NCBI GenBank assembly: GCA_949878885.1
Contig: CATLBN010000016.1
Span: forward strand, 1 to 41,789
Direction: 5' to 3'
From: an uncultured Clostridia bacterium
Lineage (GTDB): Bacteria; Bacillota; Clostridia; Christensenellales; Borkfalkiaceae
Length of the DNA: 41,789 bases
Shown: positions 40,867-41,789 of the stretch, piece by piece
Position numbering within the stretch: the stretch's first letter is position 1
How the letters are laid out: every line of letters begins with the position of its first letter
Program-made: the position numbers and the translations under genes
The notes under the pieces: model-generated
Seen by the model: the letters and a program-made list of their open reading frames with translations, nothing else
The model's database searches: none
What the model was told of the DNA's origin: nothing

Positions 40867-41652
40867 TTATAACTTTTTTATTAAAATTTGTATTTGATAG
40901 TTCCATTGCAAAATACCCGACAAAACAATTAAGTGCACTGTAAATTCGGGAATAATATTGTATTGTGTTTTTGCAGTATCAAGCAATGTTTTTAATATTT
41001 GTTCACGGGTTTCTTCCGTGCAATCGGCACATAAATATTCGCCTTTCGGCAAGATATTTAAGCCGTTTATTTTTTTATATTTTGTACATACCGCAAATAA
41101 ACGCGATATGCCGCCTTTTTCATAGATGCCTGCTAAATCTTCAAAAACAAAATTGCTTTTATCGTTTTCGCCTATTTGGTCGTAATAATGGCTGTGATAG
41201 TCCCAAAGATTATTCAAAGTAGGTTGTTCCATTGTATCGGAAAGCAATATAACTCTTTGCGGAAAAGTTTTTATAAATAAGTTGCTCGGTGGATTTTCGC
41301 CTTGCAGTTTGCTTTCATAAAATTTTCTTGCGCGTTGTATCTTTGCTTTTGAATATTCGAGTTCGGCGATTTTACTTTCAGCGTTCATTTCGGCTTGCTT
41401 TAATAATTTAATAATTTTATCAAAGTCGCTATACTCTAAAATTTCTTTAATCTCGGCAAGCGTTAAGTCCATATATTGTAATGCTTTTATTGTATTTAGG
41501 CGCACGACCTCTTGTCCCGAATAATAGCGGTAGCCCGTCCATTCGTCCGTTTTGCACGGTTTAACCAAATTTATGCGGTCATAGTGCCGTAAAGTTTCGG
41601 TTGTCATATCAACCATTTTTGCGGTTTGGCTTATCGTAAAAAATTTTTCCAT
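40867..41652 (-). CDS. MerR-family regulator with effector-binding C-terminal part
   Basis: 261 residues. The N-terminal winged helix is MerR type: FFTISQTAKMVDMTTETLRH, YDRINLVKP, then GYRYYSGQEVVRLNTIKALQ. A dimerising coiled coil (about 78-115) follows, then a domain of the BmrR/GyrI effector-binding kind (about 120-255; ending AKTQYNIIPEFTVHLIVLSG). Such proteins sense small molecules and switch a divergent or linked gene. The divergent epimerase gene starts 39 bases away, and a 15-bp dyad ATAAA-TCGCG-TTTAT (41651-41665) at the start codon is a candidate operator. The ligand is unknown. Confidence 0.88.
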   Translation of the reverse strand: MEKFFTISQTAKMVDMTTETLRHYDRINLVKPCKTDEWTGYRYYSGQEVVRLNTIKALQYMDLTLAEIKEILEYSDFDKIIKLLKQAEMNAESKIAELEYSKAKIQRARKFYESKLQGENPPSNLFIKTFPQRVILLSDTMEQPTLNNLWDYHSHYYDQIGENDKSNFVFEDLAGIYEKGGISRLFAVCTKYKKINGLNILPKGEYLCADCTEETREQILKTLLDTAKTQYNIIPEFTVHLIVLSGILQWNYQIQILIKKL

Positions 41653-41691
41653 AAATCGCGTTTATCGAAAGAAAAATGAGGAGAGCAAATA

Positions 41692-41789
41692 TTGAAAATA
41701 TTAGTTACAGGCGGTACAGTTTTTGTTAGCAAATACATTGCCGAATATTTTGCAAACAAGGGAAACGAAGTTTATGTTCTCAATCGCAA
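41692..41789 (+). CDS. NAD-dependent epimerase/dehydratase, N-terminal part (3' end outside window)
   Basis: A TTG start with GGAG 8 bases upstream opens a frame that begins MKILVTGGTVFVSKYIAEYF and goes on to a VYVLNR strand end. This is the Rossmann NAD(P)-binding start of the extended SDR group (GGTxFVS in place of GGTGFIG). 32 residues are visible. It is divergent from the MerR gene, which may regulate it. Confidence 0.8.
   Translation, partial: MKILVTGGTVFVSKYIAEYFANKGNEVYVLNR

Larger units (their letters stand above)
38919..41789. mobile_element. End of an integrated element with a serine recombinase
   Basis: From the 3' part of tRNA-Lys(CTT) rightward lie a large serine recombinase, a 340-base gap with long inverted repeats, a MerR regulator and the start of an epimerase gene. 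The far end is outside the window, so the size and the second attachment site are not seen. The epimerase and MerR genes may be cargo or may be chromosomal. Confidence 0.55.

Noticed and set aside
1-41789. A CRISPR array
   Set aside because: No set of regularly spaced near-identical 24-40 base repeats was seen; the only tandem repeats are protein-coding (Sel1, Ig-like, Asn-Asp).

Overview
The window looks like a chromosomal piece of an AT-rich, Gram-positive-type bacterium of the Clostridia (Firmicutes/Bacillota). The evidence is strong AGGAGG-type ribosome sites on many genes, consensus TTGACA/TATAAT promoters, several lipoproteins and single-pass surface proteins, luxS, a DegV protein, an Sfp-type phosphopantetheinyl transferase, CCA encoded in all tRNA genes and no outer-membrane genes. 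Species cannot be read from the sequence alone.

Layout. 1-2.8 kb: a gene tail, then NusG-domain-II protein, ApbE flavin transferase and an FMN_bind-like lipoprotein (a probable extracytosolic flavinylation set). 2.8-8.1 kb: a fused MacB-type ABC transporter, then an XRE regulator followed by gltX. 8.3-12.2 kb: DegV, a low-molecular-weight tyrosine phosphatase, a LOG protein and a large lipoprotein. 12.2-17.8 kb: one 1835-residue membrane-anchored surface protein with a transglutaminase-like core, an F5/8C domain and nine Ig-like repeats. 18.0-20.9 kb: two Sel1-repeat proteins. 21.4-21.8 kb: tmRNA (ssrA) on the minus strand with an odd predicted tag. 21.9-26.3 kb: fruK-like kinase, phosphopantetheinyl transferase, pfs, luxS, ung and apgM, all forward. 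26.4-27.9 kb: an RluA pseudouridine synthase and an RNA methyltransferase-like protein.

28.0-35.5 kb is the most unusual stretch: eight phage-like genes in one orientation with P22-like order (large terminase, a small-terminase-like fragment, portal, scaffold, coat, gp4-like adaptor, gp10-like propeller, an unknown). There is no integrase, repressor, lysis, replication or tail-fibre gene. The large terminase is broken by a frameshift at its last nuclease motif. The module is flanked by ordinary cell genes and shares a palindromic -10 element with a divergent membrane-protein gene.

35.6-38.2 kb: two signal-peptide/SH3-like/C-terminal-anchor proteins and a small unknown. 38.4-39.0 kb: a six-tRNA operon (Gly, Arg, His, Gln, Lys, Lys). 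From the last tRNA-Lys to the right edge: the end of an integrated element with a large serine recombinase whose 3' end runs into the tRNA, a MerR regulator, and the start of a divergent NAD-dependent epimerase gene.

A cross-cutting signal is that at least six genes have a TATAAT box only 6-8 bases before the start codon and no Shine-Dalgarno sequence, which predicts leaderless mRNAs beside normal Shine-Dalgarno genes. All assignments come from reading motifs by eye; no database search was possible.
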